Shown here one piece after another: positions 27,560 through 41,200 of a stretch of 64,000 bases of DNA. The stretch is from Nocardia sp. NBC_01730. GTDB lineage: Bacteria > Actinomycetota > Actinomycetes > Mycobacteriales > Mycobacteriaceae. The stretch covers positions 3,844,001 to 3,908,000 of the forward strand of contig NZ_CP109162.1 of the NCBI RefSeq assembly GCF_035920445.1, given 5' to 3'. Within the stretch, counting starts at the first letter, position 1. Each line of letters begins with the position of its first letter. The notes beneath the pieces were generated by a model that worked only from the letters and a program-made list of their open reading frames with translations, did not search any database and was not told where the DNA came from. The translations under genes and the position numbers were made by a program.

Positions 27560-27836
27560 TGATCGCCGAGCGCTGCCGTCGAAACGCGTAACGGTAGTAC
27601 TGCCCGATGTAGCGCAGCACCGGCACCAGCAACATCACCTTGCCCATCACCCGGTAGGCGCCGGGCACCTGCTTGAAGGTGTCGGAGTCGAACAGCGACA
27701 CCCGGTTCAGCAGCCGCGCGCCGGGCACCGCCGCCAAGATGTCGTCGGGCCCATTGATTGCCCAGTGCAGCGTCGATGCGGACCAGCGCACCACGGAGTT
27801 GCACCATCGTGACTCGAGGGTGAGGGTCTTGCCCAT
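27560..27836 (-). pseudogene. Remnant, possibly the C-terminus of a leucine-carboxyl-methyltransferase-like enzyme
   Basis: The frame from ATG 27836 reads WAINGPDDILAAVPGARLLN, then VSLFDSDTFKQVPGAYRVMG and LVPVLRYIGQYYRYAF, before losing protein character near 27560. The pattern recalls the C-terminal part of LCM/Tcmp-type SAM methyltransferases found beside secondary-metabolite genes. With a GCGAGE-like motif in another frame upstream, a broken methyltransferase gene is my best guess. The evidence is weak. Confidence 0.3.
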
Positions 27837-28154
27837 GTTGTGAACGGGGGCTGTTGGGGACCGAGCTGTTACAGAATCCTGTCGGCGCACCGGACCGACT
27901 GTCGTGCATCGCACCGTGCAGGCGTGCCCGTTGGCCAGCCATATCAAACGGACGACTGTCGCCGAGTAGTGCGTGCCACAGCGACCTCAGCGGCACCTTG
28001 ATGCTCAGCGAATTCACCTGCGCCGCAGCCGAACTCCACGATGACCTCCTCCGCGATCCACTCGACCTCGACGGGGTCGAGGACGCTGCGGAAGTCGCAC
28101 TGAATCAGGGCCGCGAGACCGGGCGACGCCCCATGCGCATACTGCCCACCAGAT

Positions 28155-28185
28155 CCTCGCCCATGACGTGGATGGCTGGGCGAGG
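28155..28185 (-). terminator. Hairpin downstream of the NRPS gene
   Basis: A perfect 9-bp inverted repeat, CCTCGCCCA (28155-28163) and TGGGCGAGG (28177-28185), with a 13-base loop, lies 20 bp beyond the NRPS stop codon. It has no T-tract, as is common for actinobacterial terminators. Confidence 0.55.
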
Positions 28186-28204
28186 CCCTTCCTCAGCGCG
28201 CTCG

Positions 28205-31200
28205 CTATCGTGATGGCGTGTCATACCGCCGCGCGGCATCGGCGAGGTAGTTGTTCAGGATAGGACCGATGACAGCCAATGCCTCCGGTGTCGTCATCTC
28301 TATATGCGCGCAGTCCACCACGCACTCGTGTATGGCCCCGGTGACCGCCGACCGCCAGACCTCGGCTGAGAGCCGCTTGCCTGCATCGTCCACCGACCTC
28401 GCCGCGCTGAAGAACAGCATGTCCCCATCGAAGACTCCAGCCTGGAAATTGCGCAGGATTCGTTTCCGGTTCTCGATCCATGCACCGAGGCATTCCAGGT
28501 GCGTGGCCGTGAGACCGGTATCCAGACCGAACGACTGGTTCAGGAGCAGAACGGCATCCTCGAATGACATCTCGCTATCGGCCTGCGAGGCAGCGAGTTC
28601 CGAGCCAGTGGTGTGCAGCAAGCCATTGGTGTGGAGGTCTGCTAGCTCCACACCAATGGCACGGACCAACTTCTCGGCGCTGACGTTCCCCTCGAACAGA
28701 TCGTCCCCGTCGACGGCGTGATCTTCCCCGTTGATGACCGCGGTGTCCATGAGTGCGAGTGTCGCAACATCGTCACCAGCGCCGCGCAATTCAACGGCCA
28801 TGGCGTGCGCAATCACGCCACCCAGGGACCATCCCAACAGATGGTACGGACCGTGCGGCTGGATGGTGCGGATCTCCTCGACATACCGATGAGCCAACTG
28901 CTCGACCGATCCGAAGCCCGACTCGCCGCCGATCACCGGCGATTGCAGCCCGTACACGGGACGGTCGATCGAGAGATACTGAACCAGCCCTGAATATGCC
29001 CACGAGAGTCCACTTCCCGGATGCACGCAGAAGAGAGCAGGTCGACTACCGGTGGAACGCAGCGGCAGCACCACTCCGAGAGCATTGTCGGCTGACGCTC
29101 CGCGAAAGCTCAGTGGACTGCCGATGCGCCGGGCAAGTCCTGCCGGCGTTGGATCGAGGAACACAAGACTCACGGGGATATCGACGCCGAGTCTGGCCCG
29201 CAGTATGGTCACAACTCTGGTCGCGACCAGTGAGTTGCCACCCAGGTCGAAGAAGTTGTCGTCGATTCCGACGGGTGTGATGCCGAGGATTTCGGCGTAT
29301 ATGTTGGTGATGGCTTCTTCTGTTGGTGTGGTGGGTGCCTGGTATGTCTGGCTGGTGAACTCCGGTGTTGGTAGCGCCTGCCGGTCGAGTTTCCCGGTGG
29401 GGGCCAGCGGGATCTCGTCGAGGACGATCACCGCTGTTGGCATCATGTAGCCGGGCAGGGTGCGCCCGAGAAGGGTTTTCAGGCCGGGCACGTCGATCTG
29501 TCCGTTGTCCGGGTGCACATACGACACCAGTGTGGTTTCTCCCGACGGGCCGGTACGCGCCAGCGTGGCAGCGAAACCGACCGCGGGATCGGTGGTCAGG
29601 ACGGCATCGATCTCGCCGAGCTCGATCCGGAATCCACGTATTTTCACTTGGAAGTCGTTGCGTCCCACGAACTCCAGTTCCCCGTCCCGGGTCCACCGGA
29701 CCACGTCCCCTGTCCGATACATTCGCCCACCCGAGCCCGCGTAGGGATCGGCCACGAACCGTGCCGCGCTCGATCCCGCACGACCGTGGTAGCCACGAGC
29801 CACACCCGGCCCGGAAACATAGAGCTCACCGACCACCCCGACCGGTATCGGCCGCAGCCACCCATCCAGGACGACCTCGCGGACCCCGCGGACCGGCCCG
29901 CCGACCGTCACCGGTCCGCCGGGGGTCATCGGGCCGCTGATGTTGGACATGATGGTGGTCTCGGTCGGCCCGTACGCGTCGAACAACCGCCGTCGCGGCG
30001 CCCAGCGGGTCACCAGGTCCGGTGGACACGCTTCACCACCGGTCACGATATCGGCGAACCCGTCGAGACCGGCCGGATCGACCGTGCTCAACACGGTCGG
30101 GGTGAGGAACCCGTGCGTGATGTGTTCGGTGGCCAGTACCTCGGCCAGTTCCGCCCCGCCGCGTATTGCCGGCGCCGCGATCACCAACCGTGCCCCGGCA
30201 CCGAAGGCCATCAGATACTCGAGAATCGACGCATCGAAACTCGGAGAGGAGAAATGCAACACCCGCGAGACCGGTGACGTCGCGTACCGGGCACACTGCT
30301 CGATCGCGAAATTCTCCAGGCCCTGATGGGTGACCACGACACCCTTCGGGGTGCCGGTGGACCCGGAGGTGTAGATCAGATACGCCGGATGCTCCAACCG
30401 CAACGGGGCCAAGCGGTCGGTGTCGGTCACCGTGGTGGCCGGGCATCGTGTGTAGGTGTCCTGTATGGCGGGGTCGTCGAGGATCAGCCAGTCGATGGTG
30501 TCGGGGAGCCTGTCGTGCTCGCGTGCGGTGGTGACCCCGGTCACGGCACCGGAATCGGTGAGCATCCGGGTGATCCGGTCGGTGGGATAGCCGGGATCGA
30601 CCGGGAGGAACCCGGCACCGGTCTTGGCTACCGCCCACACCGACAACACCGATTCCAGCGACCGTGCCATCCCGATCGCGACGAACGATTCCGGGCCCGC
30701 ACCATGATCGATCAACCACCGCGCCAACCGGTTCGAACGCTGATCCAGCTCCCGATACGACACCTCCACACCCTGGTAGGACACCGCTGCCGCGTCCGGG
30801 TCCACCGCCGCGGTATCGGTGAAGATCTCCGGCAGGGTCCGCACCGACCCACCCGCGTTCCCCCGGACCGGGACCAGTCGGCGGTACTCGGCCGCGGAAA
30901 GCAGCCCCAGCCGCGCCAGCGGCAGGTCGAGGTCGGCGGTGATCGCGTCGAGGACCCGGGTGAGGTGGGTCAGGATCGACTCGATCGTGGCGGGTTCGAA
31001 GAGTTCGGGGAGGTATTTGATGGTCAGGTGTAGTCGGGTATCACTCGATGCGGCCAGGGCGAGGGGGTAGTGGGTGGCGTCGTGTCCGTGTATCGCGTTC
31101 ACCCGGACCCCGGCCAGGTCGGTGGCCTCGCTCAGCCCGGCCCGCTCGATGGGGTAGGACTCGAACACGGTCACGGTGTCGAACCTCGCGCCCGGGCCGG

Positions 31201-32265
31201 CGGCCTGCTGGATCTGGCTCAACCCGAGGTAGTGGTGGTCGAGTAACGCGGCCTGCTCGGCCTGGACTCGTGTGAGCAGGGTAGCGAGGGTGTCGCGGTA
31301 GTCCAGCGTGATCCGGACCGGGATTGTGTTGATGAACAACCCGATCATCTCTTCGATACCCGGGATCTGGGCCGGGCGCCCCGAAACGATCCCACCGAAC
31401 ACCACGTCCTCACGAGAGGTCAACGCCCCCACCACGATGCCCCACCCGACCTGCACCATCGTGTTCACCGTCACCTCGAGGTCGCGGGCGGTGGCGGTGA
31501 GTGTCCTGGTCTGCGCCACGCTCAGGTCCACTCGTGTCTCGCAGGGGAACCGCGACAACAGCCGGCCCCGCCCGGCCGGGGCGAGCAGGGTCGGTTCGGT
31601 CACCCCGGCCAGGGCCGCCATCCACACCGCCTGTGACTGTGCACTGTCGCGGGCACCCAGCCACGCCAGATACTCCCGATACGGGTGTACCCGCGGCAGG
31701 GCCGTGGCGTCCCCGCCGGTGGCGTAGAGCAGTAACAGTTCCCGGATCAGCAGCGGTGTGGACCAGCCGTCGAGCAGGACATGATGATTGGTCCACACCA
31801 GCCGATACTCACCCGCCCGGACCGTGACCAGCATCAGCCGTAGCAGTGGCGGGTCGGCCATGTCGAAAGAAGTGACCGAGTCGATTGTCAAGAGTTCCTC
31901 GAGTGCGGCCTCGCGACCGGTTTCGGCGATACCGGTCAAATCGACCACACGCACCGCCACCTCGACCCGGTCGGGCACGACCTGCACGAACCTGCCCTCG
32001 GTGTCGGGAACGAACCCCGCCCGCAGGTTCGGGTGCCGCGCCAACAAACCCTCCGCCGCGGCCCGTAACCGTGGCAGCGACACCACCCCACCCAACTCCA
32101 GCACCAACTGCACCAGATACGCATCCACCGATTCCTCGGCCAGCAACGCATGAAACAGCAACCCCGCCTGCAGCGGCGCCAACGGCCACACCTCGACCAA
32201 CCCCGGGAACCGCTGTTCGAGCGCCTCGATCCCCGACTGGTCCACACACACCAATTCCAGATCCG
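28205..32265 (-). other. NRPS module 8 (terminal): C(DCL)-A(alpha)-T-TE
   Basis: The DCL condensation domain follows E4. The A domain has the alpha pocket D-A-L-F-V-G-A-I-M but a mosaic front half ([12 protein letters not shown] as in beta, then [13 protein letters not shown] as in alpha). The carrier has LGGNS. A type I thioesterase follows: GWSLGG with the catalytic Ser at 28826-28828, an Asp in LALMDTAV, and a His in [13 protein letters not shown]. The TE releases the chain by cyclisation or hydrolysis. Confidence 0.9.
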
Positions 32266-35200
32266 ACGGTGTGTGCCCACCAGCACCCGGTCCGCTCGCG
32301 TGCACACTCAACGCGGTCAACGCCGTAACCCACCCGTCTGCCAGCTCGCTGACCTCGCCGGTGGTCAGGACCCCGGACGGGAAGCAGAACCCCGCCCGCA
32401 GTACCGGCCCCGCCGGGGTATCGATGACCGCGGCATTGATATCGACCGCCACCACCGGCGACAACTCCCGACGACCGGTAACACCCACACCCGCATCACC
32501 GACCGGAACCCACCCCGGCATCCCCCCCGAACCAGTAGTAGCTGCGGCGGCGGCGGCGGTGGCGGCGGTGGCGGTGGCGGCGGTGGCGGTGGTGGTGGTG
32601 GTGGTGGCGGTGGTGGTGGTCAACCGGCCCAGGTAGTTGAAACCGATCTGTGGGGTCGGTAGCGAGTTCAGTACCGGCCGGGTGTCGGTGTTGAGGTAAC
32701 GCAGTAACCCGTAACCGATCCCGTGGTCGGGGACCGCGCGTAGTTGTTCTTTGACTGTTTTGAGTGCCGCGGCTGCGGCCGGGCCTGCGGCCGGTATCTC
32801 ATCCATCTCGATCTCGGACAGGTCTATGCGTAGCGGGAACAGGGTGGTGAACCAGCCCACCGTGCCCGACAGGTCCGCTCCGGGGACGGCCTGTTCTACC
32901 CGGCCGTGGCCCTCGACACCGACCAGGACCTGCCCGGTCTCGATACCCCGATCGTGTCGCCACCGGATCACCGCGATCGCCAACGCGGTCAGCAACCCGT
33001 CATCGACACTGCCGTGGAACTTTTCCGGCACTGTCGTCAGCAAGGTCTCGCTCACCTCTACCGGCACGTCCACCACGACCGTGTCGATGCTCGTAGCGGT
33101 ATCGCGGACCGGGTCCAGCCCCCGCGTTCCCAGCACCGGATCAGGCCCGCTCAGCATGCCCTGCCACAGATCCAGTTCCCCGACCCGCTCCACCGTGTGC
33201 GCGGCCTCGACCAACCCATACGCCCACCGGCGCATCGAGGTCCCCGACACGGTCACCTCGGGATCGCGACCGGTCTGGATCCGAGCCCACGCCGCCGCCA
33301 GATCCGCCACCAGAATCCGCCACGACACCCCATCGATCACCACATGATGCGCCACCACCAACAACCGGCCACCCACACCCGAACCCACACCAGGGTCGAA
33401 CCACACCACCTGCAACACCACCCCCGCCACCGGATCCAACCGACCCACCGCAGCATCCAACTCCGCAGCCACCACCCCCGAAAACCCATCACCCACCACC
33501 CCCGCCACCGGCACCCGCCGAATCAACCCCGCCACCGACACCGACCCCACCGGCCCCACCACAAACCCCCACCCAACCCCCGCACCATCAACCCCCGCCC
33601 CAACAACCCCCGCCCCAACAACCCCGGCCCCAACCCCGGTGTCGGTGTCGGTGTCGGTGTCGGTGCTGTGGTGGAGCCGGGCTCGGAGCATGTCGTGGCG
33701 GTCGACCACTGCTTGTATCGTCCGGGTCAGGCTGTCTTGGTCGATCCCGGTCGGTAGTGACAGCAGCACTGTTTGTGAGAACCGGTCGAAACCGTCGCCG
33801 CTGCCCTGGTCGAGTAGCCATGCCACGATCGGTGTCACCGGGATCTCACCGATCCCGCCGCCGGGCAACTCGGCCAGGACCGGTCCGGTCCTGGTTTGTG
33901 TCGCGGTCTGGGCCAGCCCGGCGACGGTCTTACGTTCGAAGACTTCTTGCGGGGAGAAAACCACTCCCGCGGCTTTCGCCCGCGCCACCAACTGGATCGA
34001 CATGATGCTGTCACCACCCAGCGCGAAGAACGAGTCCTCCGCCCCTACCGACTCGACCCCCAACACCTCAGCGAACAACCCCGCCAACACCACCTCCACC
34101 GACGTCGAGGGTGCCCGGTAGGCCTCACCGGTGAACTCCGGTGCCGGCAACGCCCGCCGATCCAACTTCCCGTTCGCGGTCAACGGCAACCGATCCAAGG
34201 CCACGATCGCGGCAGGCACCATGTACTCCGGCAACCGCTCGGCCACAAACCCACGCATCTGGGCCACTCGGCTGGTCGCGCCGGGATCGTTGACGTATCC
34301 GGCCAGGGAACCCAGCGGGCCGGCGGGCAGATACACCTCCGAAAACACCTCGGGCACTGCCGTGTCGGTGTCGGTGTAGATCACATCCATCAGCCCCGCA
34401 ACTGGGGACCAGGTCAGGAGTACCGCGTACCCCAGATCGTGTCCGAGTAGACGGCAGTCTTGTGGTGCTATGGCATCCACGGTCGGGGCGGTCTTGTCGA
34501 GCAGGTCACTTATCGGGGTGCGATCGACGGCGTGGTCGAGAGCGCGTGCGGCGGCGATGTCGGGTGCCAGCCCGGCGTGCGGGATCCCGCTGATCCGGAT
34601 CCGTTCGGGATGTTCGGTACGCAGATACTCCCTGACTTCTGCCAAGCCCTTGAACTGTTCCCACGGCCTTACCGGTGCCGCGGCCAGCGACCGCACCATT
34701 ACCGGCGCCTTACGTAGCACCACCTCATACCGGTACCGGCCGAGTTCGTTGACCGCGTCTATGTCCTTGAGCTGGATGTCCACTGCCCCGATATCGGGAA
34801 GATGCTGTGGCAGGGCGGTGAAGAACTCCGGTGCCAGCATCAACTCCCGCTGCGCGAGTACCTCTCGGCGCACCCGTTCACGCACCATCGCCGCGGTGGC
34901 TACCTCGTCAGCGCGAGCGCACTGCACGCCGGTGGTGAACTCTGGCAGCAACGCCAAGTTCCGCACGTCCCCGATGAACAGGGCACCGCCCGGGGTCAGC
35001 AACGGTAGTGCCTTACCGAGCACGTCAAGCAGGTACGCCGCGTTCGGGAAGTACTGCACCACCGAGTTCAGCACCACCGTGTCGAAATAGTCGTGTGGCA
35101 GCCCCTCGACCACATCCGCCGACTGCACCCGTAACCGCACCCGTCCCGCCCACGGCTGATATTCCACCCCGGCCTGCAGTGCCTCGATCGTCGGTGTCGA

Positions 35201-38200
35201 GAAATCCGTCGCCCAATACTCTTCGCAGTCCGGTGCCAGCCCAGACAGCAACAATCCCGACCCGACCCCGATCTCGAGGACCCGCCGTGGCCGCAACCCG
35301 CGAATCCGTTCTACCGCCGCTGCCCGCCATGCCCGCATCTGCTCGAGCGGGATCGGCTGACCGGTGTAGCTGGAGTTCCAGCCCGAAAAGTCTTCCCCGA
35401 ATCCCACCACATTCTGGTGGGAACCGGTCGCGTTGTCGGTATCGGTCTGTGCTCGGACATAAGCCTGTTCCCCCGAGTACAAGTCGTCATACACTCGCCG
35501 CCATTGCCCTACCAGCTCTGTTTCCCGCGCGTCTTCCCGCGCCAGGCTCGCTTCCCGGTCGAGCACCACATACCCCACCAACTGCTTGTCCAGCACCGCG
35601 CCATCGGCCCCGCTGTCGCGGGCGACCACCACCGCCTGCGATACCTGTGGATGTGCCGTCAGCACCGCTTCGATCTCTCCCGGCTCGATTCGGAACCCAC
35701 GGATCTTGACCTGTTCGTCCACACGCCCCACGAACTCCAACCGGCCACCGGTATCCCACCGCACCAGGTCCCCGGTCCGATACATCCGATCGCCGCGACC
35801 GTCGAACGGGCAGGCCACGAAACGCTGCGCGGTCAATCCCGAACGGCCTCGATACCCCCGTCCCACCCCGGAACCAGCGATATACAACTCCCCCGCTACC
35901 CCCACCGGCACCGGCTGCAACCCCGCATCCACCACGAACACCCGCGCGTTCCCGATCGGAACACCGATCGGCACCGACCCACCCACCACCCCACCCGACG
36001 GTTCCACAACCTCGCTGGTGGCATAGATCGTGGTCTCGGTCGGCCCGTACGCGTTGACCACCCGAACCCCTGGCATCGCGGACTGCACCCGCTCGACCAT
36101 CCACACCGGCAACGCTTCACCCGCAAGTACGACGGTGCCTGCCGCGATCGTTCCCGCCGCGATCTGATCGAGCATCGCCGCGAATACCGACGGCACCGTG
36201 CTGATCACATCCCCGGTCCAACCGTCCCGCTCGCCGAGCACCAGGAGATCACGGACCACCTCGATGCGCCCGCCCGCACACAGCGGCGCGAACATCTCGA
36301 ACACCGACACATCGAACGTCGCCGACGTACTGGCCAGCACCCGGGAAAACCCCGCACCGAGAGTGGAACTCATTTGCGACACGCAGTTGACCACGTTGCG
36401 GTGGCTGACGGCGACACCTTTGGGGGTGCCGGTGGATCCGGAGGTGTAGATCACATACGCCAGGTGTTCCGGGCGCAGCGGGCCGATCCGGTCGGTGTCG
36501 GTGGGGTTGGTCTCGCCCCGGTCCCCGCCGTCGCTCCTGACCCACCCGCAGCCGGCGGCGACACCGAGGTCGGGGCCGACCTCGGTGTCGAGTGTGTCGA
36601 GGTGCACGAACTCGAAACCGGTGGGCGGCAGCACGGCGGTGGTGGCAGTGGTGGTCAACACCAGCAGGGGGCGGGCGTCGGTGAGGATGAATCGGGTGCG
36701 TTCGCTGGGGTAATTCGGGTCGATCGGCAGGTACGCGCCACCGGATTTGAGGACCGCCAGCAACGCGATCACCAGTTCCGGCGAGCGCGGCAACGCGACC
36801 GCGACCACCGACTCCGGACCCACACCACGCCCGATCAACACCCGCGCCAACCGGTTCGCCCGCGCGTTGACCTGCCTATACGACACCTGCCGGTCGGCGA
36901 AGACGAGAGCCACCGCGTCCGGCGAGGCGGCCACCTGATCCTCGAACAGTGCCGGGATCGTCGCTGCCGGCACCGGCACCGCGGTGTCGTTCCACGTCCG
37001 CAGGATCTGTTCCCGCTCGCCGGGGACTAGGACGTCGAGCCGATCGAGCCGCCGCCCTGGATCCGCCACCACTGCCTCGAGGACCCGCACATACCGGGCC
37101 GCGATCTGTTCGACGGTGCTCCGGTCGAACAGATCGCTTGCGTACTCGATCGATCCCTGTACTCCCTGCTGTTCACCCTGGATGGGGGGCAGCTCGGTCA
37201 GGCTGAAGAACAGATCGAACTTCGCTGTCCCCGTCGCGGCGGGCTCCCCTCTCAGCTCCAGCCCCGGAAAATCCACGTCCGGGAAAGGATTGTTCTGCAA
37301 CGCGAACATCACCTGGAACAGCGGGTGGTAGGCGGTCGAGCGGGCTGGGTTCAGCAACTCCACCAACCGTTCGAACGGCGCATCCTGATTCTCATACGCC
37401 GCCAACGCCTTCTTCCGCACCTGTTGGAGGACCTCGCCGAAACACGGATTCCCGGACGTATCAACCCGCAACACCCACGTGTTGACGAAGAACCCGACCA
37501 GATCCGTCAACGCCTCATCGGTGCGACCCGCGATCGGGCCCCCGATCGGGATATCGTCCCCGGCCCCGAGCTTGTGCAACAACACCGCCAACGCCGACTG
37601 CAACACCATCGACACCGTCGCTCCGCGCCTGCGTGCGAGCCGCTCCACCCCCACCGACAAACGCGGCTCGAGCGCGAACGTCACCTCCGCACCGCGGTAA
37701 CTGGCCACCGCCGGCCGCGGACGGTCGGTCGGCAACCGTAGTTGTTCCGGCGCCCCGTCCAACTCCCGACGCCAATACCCGAACTGGGCGGCCAGCACAC
37801 TGTTCGGATCCTCTTCCGATCCGAGCCAATCCCGCTGCCACAGGGTGTAATCGGCGTACTGCACCGGCAACGGCGCCCACCCCGGCGCCGCACCGGCCGA
37901 CCGCGCCGCATATGCCGACGCTATATCCCGCGCCAGCGGCGCCAACGACGCCCCATCCCCGGCGATATGGTGGATCACCAGCACCAGGACATGTTCCTCG
38001 GCCGCGCACCGGAAAATCCGGGCCCGCACCGGGACTTCGGCCGAAAGATCGAACCGGTAGCCCGCCACCGCGGCCACAGCCGCCACCCGCTCCGGCTCGG
38101 CCGCTGTCACCACCTCGCCGATCACCTGGTCCACCGGCACCGCCTCGACCGGCAAGATCTGCTGGAACGGCACCCCCTCATCCTCGACGAAGATGGTGCG

Positions 38201-41200
38201 CAGGCTCTCGTGCCTGGCCACCACATCTGCGATCGCGGCCCGCAACGCGGTCACATCCAACGCACCACGCAGCCGCACCGCCAGCGGAATGTTGTAGGTC
38301 GCCGAGGCACCCTCGTACCGGTGGATGAACCACAACCGGCGCTGCGCATATGACAGCGGCATCCGCTCCGGCCGATGCCGCGCCACCAACGGCGCCCGCA
38401 CCACACCCTGCTCCGACAGCCGCGGCGCCAACCCGGCCACGGTCGGGGATTCGAAGATCACCCGGATCGGTACCTCCACCCCCAACACCGACCGGAACCG
38501 GCTGACCAGCCGGGTCGCGGTCAACGAATGCCCACCCAGATCGAAGAAGTTGTCATCGACACCGACCCGTGCCACACCGAGGACTTCGGCGAACACGGCC
38601 GCGACGGCTTCTTCCACCGGTGTCGAGGGTGCCCGGTAGGCCTCACCGGTGAACTCCGGTGCCGGCAACGCCCGCCGATCCAACTTCCCGTTCGCGGTCA
38701 ACGGCAACCGATCCAAGGCCACGATCGCGGCAGGCACCATGTACTCCGGCAACCGCTCGGCCACAAACCCACGCATCTGGGCCACTCGGCTGGTCGCGCC
38801 GGGATCGTTGACGTATCCGGCCAGGGAACCCAGCGGGCCGGCGGGCAGATACACCTCGGAGAACACCTCGGGCACTGCCGTGTCGGTGTCGGTGTAGATC
38901 GCGTCGATCGATCCTGTGGCCGGGGACCAGGTCAGGAGTACCGCGTACCCCAGATCGTGTCCGAGTAGACGGCAGTCTTGTGGTGCTATGGCATCCACGG
39001 TCGGGGCGGTCTTGTCGAGCAGGTCACTTATCGGGGTGCGATCGACGGCGTGGTCGAGAGCGCGTGCGGCGGCGATGTCGGGTGCCAGCCCGGCGTGCGG
39101 GATCCCGCTGATCCGGATCCGTTCGGGATGTTCGGTACGCAGATACTCCCTGACTTCTGCCAAGCCCTTGAACTGTTCCCACGGCCTTACCGGTGCCGCG
39201 GCCAGCGACCGCACCATTACCGGCGCCTTACGTAGCACCACCTCATACCGGTACCGGCCGAGTTCGTTGACCGCGTCTATGTCCTTGAGCTGGATGTCCA
39301 CTGCCCCGATATCGGGAAGATGCTGTGGCAGGGCGGTGAAGAACTCCGGTGCCAGCATCAACTCCCGCTGCGCGAGTACCTCTCGGCGCACCCGTTCACG
39401 CACCATCGCCGCGGTGGCTACCTCGTCAGCGCGAGCGCACTGCACGCCGGTGGTGAACTCTGGCAGCAACGCCAAGTTCCGCACGTCCCCGATGAACAGG
39501 GCACCGCCCGGGGTCAGCAACGGTAGTGCCTTACCGAGCACGTCAAGCAGGTACGCCGCGTTCGGGAAGTACTGCACCACCGAGTTCAGCACCACCGTGT
39601 CGAAATAGTCGTGTGGCAGCCCCTCGACCACATCCGCCGACTGCACCCGTAACCGCACCCGTCCCGCCCACGGCTGATATTCCACCCCGGCCTGCAGTGC
39701 CTCGATCGTCGGTGTCGAGAAATCCGTCGCCCAATACTCTTCGCAGTCCGGTGCCAGCCCAGACAGCAACAATCCCGACCCGACCCCGATCTCGAGGACC
39801 CGCCGTGGCCGCAACCCGCGAATCCGTTCTACCGCCGCTGCCCGCCATGCCCGCATCTGCTCGAGCGGGATCGGCTGACCGGTGTAGCTGGAGTTCCAGC
39901 CCGAAAAGTCTTCCCCGAATCCCACCACATTCTGGTGGGAACCGGTCGCGTTGTCGGTATCGGTCTGTGCTCGGACATAAGCCTGTTCCCCCGAGTACAA
40001 GTCGTCATACACTCGCCGCCATTGCCCTACCAGCTCTGTTTCCCGCGCGTCTTCCCGCGCCAGGCTCGCTTCCCGGTCGAGCACCACATACCCCACCAAC
40101 TGCTTGTCCAGCACCGCGCCATCGGCCCCGCTGTCGCGGGCGACCACCACCGCCTGCGATACCTGTGGATGTGCCGTCAGCACCGCTTCGATCTCTCCCG
40201 GCTCGATTCGGAACCCACGGATCTTGACCTGTTCGTCCACACGCCCCACGAACTCCAACCGGCCACCGGTATCCCACCGCACCAGGTCCCCGGTCCGATA
40301 CATCCGATCGCCGCGACCGTCGAACGGGCAGGCCACGAACCGCTGCGCGGTCAATCCCGAACGGCCTCGATACCCCCGGCCCACCCCGGAACCAGCGATA
40401 TACAACTCCCCCGCTACCCCCACCGGCACCGGCTGCAACCCCGCATCCACCACGAACACCCGCGCGTTCCCGATCGGCGACCCGATCGACACCGACACCC
40501 CACCCGACTCGTCGGATTCGGGCACCGAGTATCGGGTGGCGCACACCGTGGTCTCGGTCGGCCCGTACGCGTTGACCACCCCGACCTCGGGATAAGCATG
40601 ACGGAACCGGTCCACCGCGACCGGGGAGAGCGCGTCCCCGCCGGTGACTACCTGTTGCACCCCGTCCCACATCTGCGTGTGCTCCGCGGACGGATCCGCC
40701 AGCAGGTGAAACATGGGGGTCGCCACGAACAGCGACGTCACCCGATGCTCGGTCACCAGCCGCTCGAGCATCGCCGGGTCCGCCGGCCCTGGCGGGGCGA
40801 TCACCAGCTCGCTACCGGAAAGCAACGCCGTCCACATCTCATACGCCGACGCGTCGAACCCCAGCGACGAGGACATCAGCATCCGCTCACGCCCGCTGGT
40901 CGGCCACCCGTGGAACACCAGGTTGATCACGTTGTAGTGGCAGATCGCCACCCCTTTCGGGACCCCGGTCGACCCGGAGGTATACATCACATACGCCAGA
41001 TGCTCCGGACACAGCCGGGCCACCCGCTCCGCATCGGTGAACTCACCAGCATCCATATCACCAGCACCAGCACCAGCACCGTCGATACCGAGCGTGTCCA
41101 GATACAGCAATTCCAGGTCGGTGGGCGCCAGCACGGCCGCGGTCGCCGCGTCGGTCAACACCAGCACCGGGGCGGCGTCGGTGAGGATGAACCCGGTCCG

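Larger units (their letters stand above)
27377..28204. other. Intergenic region between ilvD and the NRPS gene
   Basis: No intact gene is visible in these 828 bases. The minus strand shows protein-like pieces in changing frames: one with [20 protein letters not shown] near 28050, which contains a methyltransferase-like GCGAGE, and one at 27836-27560 listed separately. The region therefore looks like a decayed gene. A hairpin at 28155-28185 follows the NRPS stop. Confidence 0.45.
32265..38405 (-). other. NRPS module 7: C(LCL)-A(delta)-nMT-T-E4
   Basis: This module is a near copy of module 6 outside the A-domain core. The pocket reads D-V-F-S-V-A-A-I-Y, not assignable. The N-methyltransferase (about 35,525-34,460) is nearly identical to that in module 6. 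The carrier is LGGDSIMS and is followed by E4 (about 33,890-32,265), so an N-methyl D-residue is expected. E4 has the shortest first low-complexity tract of the four E domains. Confidence 0.88.

Noticed and set aside
32540..32621. Repetitive GGC/GGT tracts considered as CRISPR or non-coding satellite DNA.
   Set aside because: They are pure trinucleotide repeats without spacers, remain in frame and encode Ala/Thr within E domains.
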